Positions 62,261 through 64,000 of a DNA stretch of 64,000 bases are shown piece by piece. The DNA comes from Clostridia bacterium (GTDB lineage Bacteria; Bacillota; Clostridia; Oscillospirales; Acutalibacteraceae), in contig JAFQRF010000084.1 in assembly GCA_017410195.1 (NCBI GenBank), forward strand, positions 1 to 64,000. The letters run 5' to 3'. The notes under the pieces are model-generated. The model searched no databases. It was given only the letters and a program-made list of their open reading frames with translations, and had not been told where the DNA came from. A program made the position numbers and the translations under genes. How positions within the stretch are numbered: the first letter of the stretch is position 1; each line of letters begins with the position of its first letter.

Positions 62261-62890
62261 ATGGAAATTTCTGTTAATACCGGAAAACAAAATAAAGTAC
62301 ATATTTCCTGCGACGGTGAGTATATGTTTACTGTTGATTCCGAATATTGGTACACATGTCCTTATTGTTCGTTGAAAAATATAGATGATGAAGAGGAGTT
62401 GACGGCTTTTTTTGAAGCCGTCGGCTCCCGTTGTGCATTCATTGCGGGATTGAGGATTCTCTCCTATCACGACCAGAGTGAGAAGGAAATGCTTAACAAA
62501 CTTGTGCAGAAGGGGCATAAGAAAGAGTATGCGCTTTCAGCTGTTGAAAACCTTAAAGAATACGGTTATGTTAATGACGAAAGATATGCCGAAAATCTTG
62601 CCGAAAAATTAATTCGTACCAAGGGAAAGAGTCCCAAAGGAATAAAATCGGAGCTGATTTTTAAAGGCATTTCGAGGGAAATTGCCGATAATATCATTGA
62701 AAGTCTTGACTTTGATCCGATTTTGCGTATTATAGAACTATTGAACACAAAATATTCAAGGTATTTATCCGATGAAAAAGGGATAAGGAAAACGGTTGCA
62801 TCCCTTCAGCGGCTCGGCTATAGCTGGTCCGATATCAAAAGTGCGCTTCGCAGCGTTGAAACTGAAACGGAGGATTTTGACGATGTATAA
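62261..62890 (+). CDS. recX: Regulatory protein RecX
   Basis: 209 residues with the three-helix RecX repeats (LSYHDQSEKEMLNKL, YGYVNDERYAENL, KGISREIADNII). It modulates RecA filaments. It starts four bases after recA and overlaps the next gene by eight bases. Confidence 0.92.
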   Translation: MEISVNTGKQNKVHISCDGEYMFTVDSEYWYTCPYCSLKNIDDEEELTAFFEAVGSRCAFIAGLRILSYHDQSEKEMLNKLVQKGHKKEYALSAVENLKEYGYVNDERYAENLAEKLIRTKGKSPKGIKSELIFKGISREIADNIIESLDFDPILRIIELLNTKYSRYLSDEKGIRKTVASLQRLGYSWSDIKSALRSVETETEDFDDV

Positions 62891-64000
62891 AATCGGAATG
62901 ATTTCGCTCGGATGTCCCAAAAATCAGGTTGATGCGGAAAGAATGCTCGCTCAGCTTGACAAAAATGAATATGTGATTGCCGATTCTTATGACGGGGTCG
63001 ATGCCGTAATTATCAACACCTGCGGTTTTATTGATGCTGCAAAACAGGAAGCTATTGAAAATATTCTTGAAATGGCAGAACTGAAAAAAGAAGGTATCGT
63101 AAAGAAAATAATCGTTACCGGCTGTCTTGCGGAGCGATACAAAGAAGAAATTTTCAATGAAATGCCTGAGGTGGATGCTGTAATCGGTATCGGTGCCGAA
63201 GGAAAAATAGCTGATTTGGTTAAGGCTGTTGTAGAAGGCGATAGAAAGTATGAGATGCCTTGCAACGAAGAACTTCCGCTTGTAGGCGAAAGACTTCTGA
63301 CCACTCCCGAGCACTGGTCATATCTCAAGATTGCCGACGGTTGCTCGAACAGATGCACTTACTGTGCAATTCCTTCAATCAGAGGTAACTACAGGAGCGT
63401 GGAATTTGAAATTTTGGTTGAAGAAGCAAAAGCACTTGCTCATGCAGGTACAAAAGAACTTATTCTTATTGCACAGGACACAACCAATTACGGTGCCGAT
63501 CTTTACGGAAAAATCAGATTACCCGAGCTTCTTGATGCTCTTTGCGAAATTGACGGTATCGAATGGATAAGATTACTTTATTGCTATCCCGATAAAATTA
63601 CGGAAGAACTTCTTGAAACAATGGCACGTCAGCCAAAGGTTCTTCATTATATCGATTTGCCGCTTCAGCATGCGGATGATAAAATCCTCAAGGCAATGAA
63701 CAGAAGGGGAGACGGTGCATTTTTGCGTGAGACCGTTAGAAGAATCCGTGAAACGCTTCCGGATGCTGTTATAAGAACAACGTTTATCGTCGGTTTTCCC
63801 GGTGAGGGTGAAGAGGAATTTGAAAATCTTGCCGTCTTTGTTAATGAAACCGAATTTGACCGTCTCGGATGCTTTGAATTTTCTCCTCAGGAAGGTACAC
63901 CTGCTTTTGAAATGGATAATCAGGTTGATGATGATGTCAAGCTCCGCAGGGGTGAAATCATTATGCAGGATCAGCTTGAAATCGTTACCTTAAAAAATCA
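62883..64000 (+). CDS. rimO: Ribosomal protein S12 methylthiotransferase (cut by window end)
   Basis: About 372 residues are visible; the C-terminal TRAM domain lies beyond the window. The N-terminal methylthiotransferase domain has Cys in SLGCPKN, INTCGF and TGCLAE, and the radical SAM motif CSNRCTYCAIPS follows. It adds a methylthio group to Asp of ribosomal protein S12. RimO is favoured over MiaB by the SLGCPKN start. ATG overlaps the end of recX. Confidence 0.93.
   Translation, partial: MYKIGMISLGCPKNQVDAERMLAQLDKNEYVIADSYDGVDAVIINTCGFIDAAKQEAIENILEMAELKKEGIVKKIIVTGCLAERYKEEIFNEMPEVDAVIGIGAEGKIADLVKAVVEGDRKYEMPCNEELPLVGERLLTTPEHWSYLKIADGCSNRCTYCAIPSIRGNYRSVEFEILVEEAKALAHAGTKELILIAQDTTNYGADLYGKIRLPELLDALCEIDGIEWIRLLYCYPDKITEELLETMARQPKVLHYIDLPLQHADDKILKAMNRRGDGAFLRETVRRIRETLPDAVIRTTFIVGFPGEGEEEFENLAVFVNETEFDRLGCFEFSPQEGTPAFEMDNQVDDDVKLRRGEIIMQDQLEIVTLKN

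Overview
The window looks like chromosomal DNA of a low-GC, strictly anaerobic gut-type member of the Clostridia, most likely near Ruminococcus/Oscillospiraceae. The evidence is indirect: a SCIFF peptide with its radical SAM maturase, a class III (anaerobic) ribonucleotide reductase, a ZTP riboswitch on a purine operon, a GH3 beta-glucosidase with reversed domain order (known from Ruminococcus albus and Butyrivibrio), and a DnaD/DnaI primosome pair. No rRNA or tRNA gene is visible, so the species cannot be named.

Region 1 (1-6763) starts with a GC-rich edge of unknown origin. It is followed by a leftward five-gene operon: PqqD-like recognition protein, radical SAM/SPASM enzyme, 107-residue candidate precursor peptide, HPr-kinase-like protein and S26-type peptidase. 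Diverging to the right are a nucleotidyltransferase (NTP_transf_5 type) and an ABC exporter. I read this as one ribosomal-peptide (RiPP) locus of a type I cannot match to a characterised product; it is the best candidate for an undescribed system here.

Region 2 (6781-31101) is a 24-kb Wzx/Wzy-type exopolysaccharide or capsule operon. It has two tandem chain-length/tyrosine-kinase proteins, a CpsB-type phosphatase, an LCP transferase, an initiating phosphoglycosyltransferase, a WecG-type and three other glycosyltransferases, two acyl/acetyltransferases, two pyruvyl transferases each with an FrhB-like protein, a polymerase, a flippase, and a large bifunctional fucokinase/GDP-fucose pyrophosphorylase at the end. 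It begins 17 bases after the ABC exporter, so the exporter and the capsule operon may share a transcript.

Region 3 (31102-43926) is metabolic. It holds nrdG and nrdD, each behind a promoter carrying an NrdR box in its spacer. NrdD is fused to a thioredoxin-like domain and followed by trxB. Then come a small membrane protein, a cell-wall amidase, the SCIFF pair with a PLP decarboxylase-family enzyme, a GH13 glucosidase, a Nudix hydrolase, a cysteine-synthase-like enzyme and trmB.

Region 4 (43967-51869) holds a permuted GH3 beta-glucosidase, a cytosolic sialidase-fold protein, and a 1415-residue secreted repeat protein with a Thr/Pro-rich 45-bp repeat.

Region 5 (51924-64000) carries a two-gene end of the purine pathway (PurO-like cyclohydrolase plus AICAR transformylase) behind a ZTP riboswitch and a promoter with an NrdR-like operator. 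Further along are a MATE transporter, tex, dnaI, dnaD, an acyltransferase, rpmB, and then recA (with a LexA box), recX and a truncated rimO.
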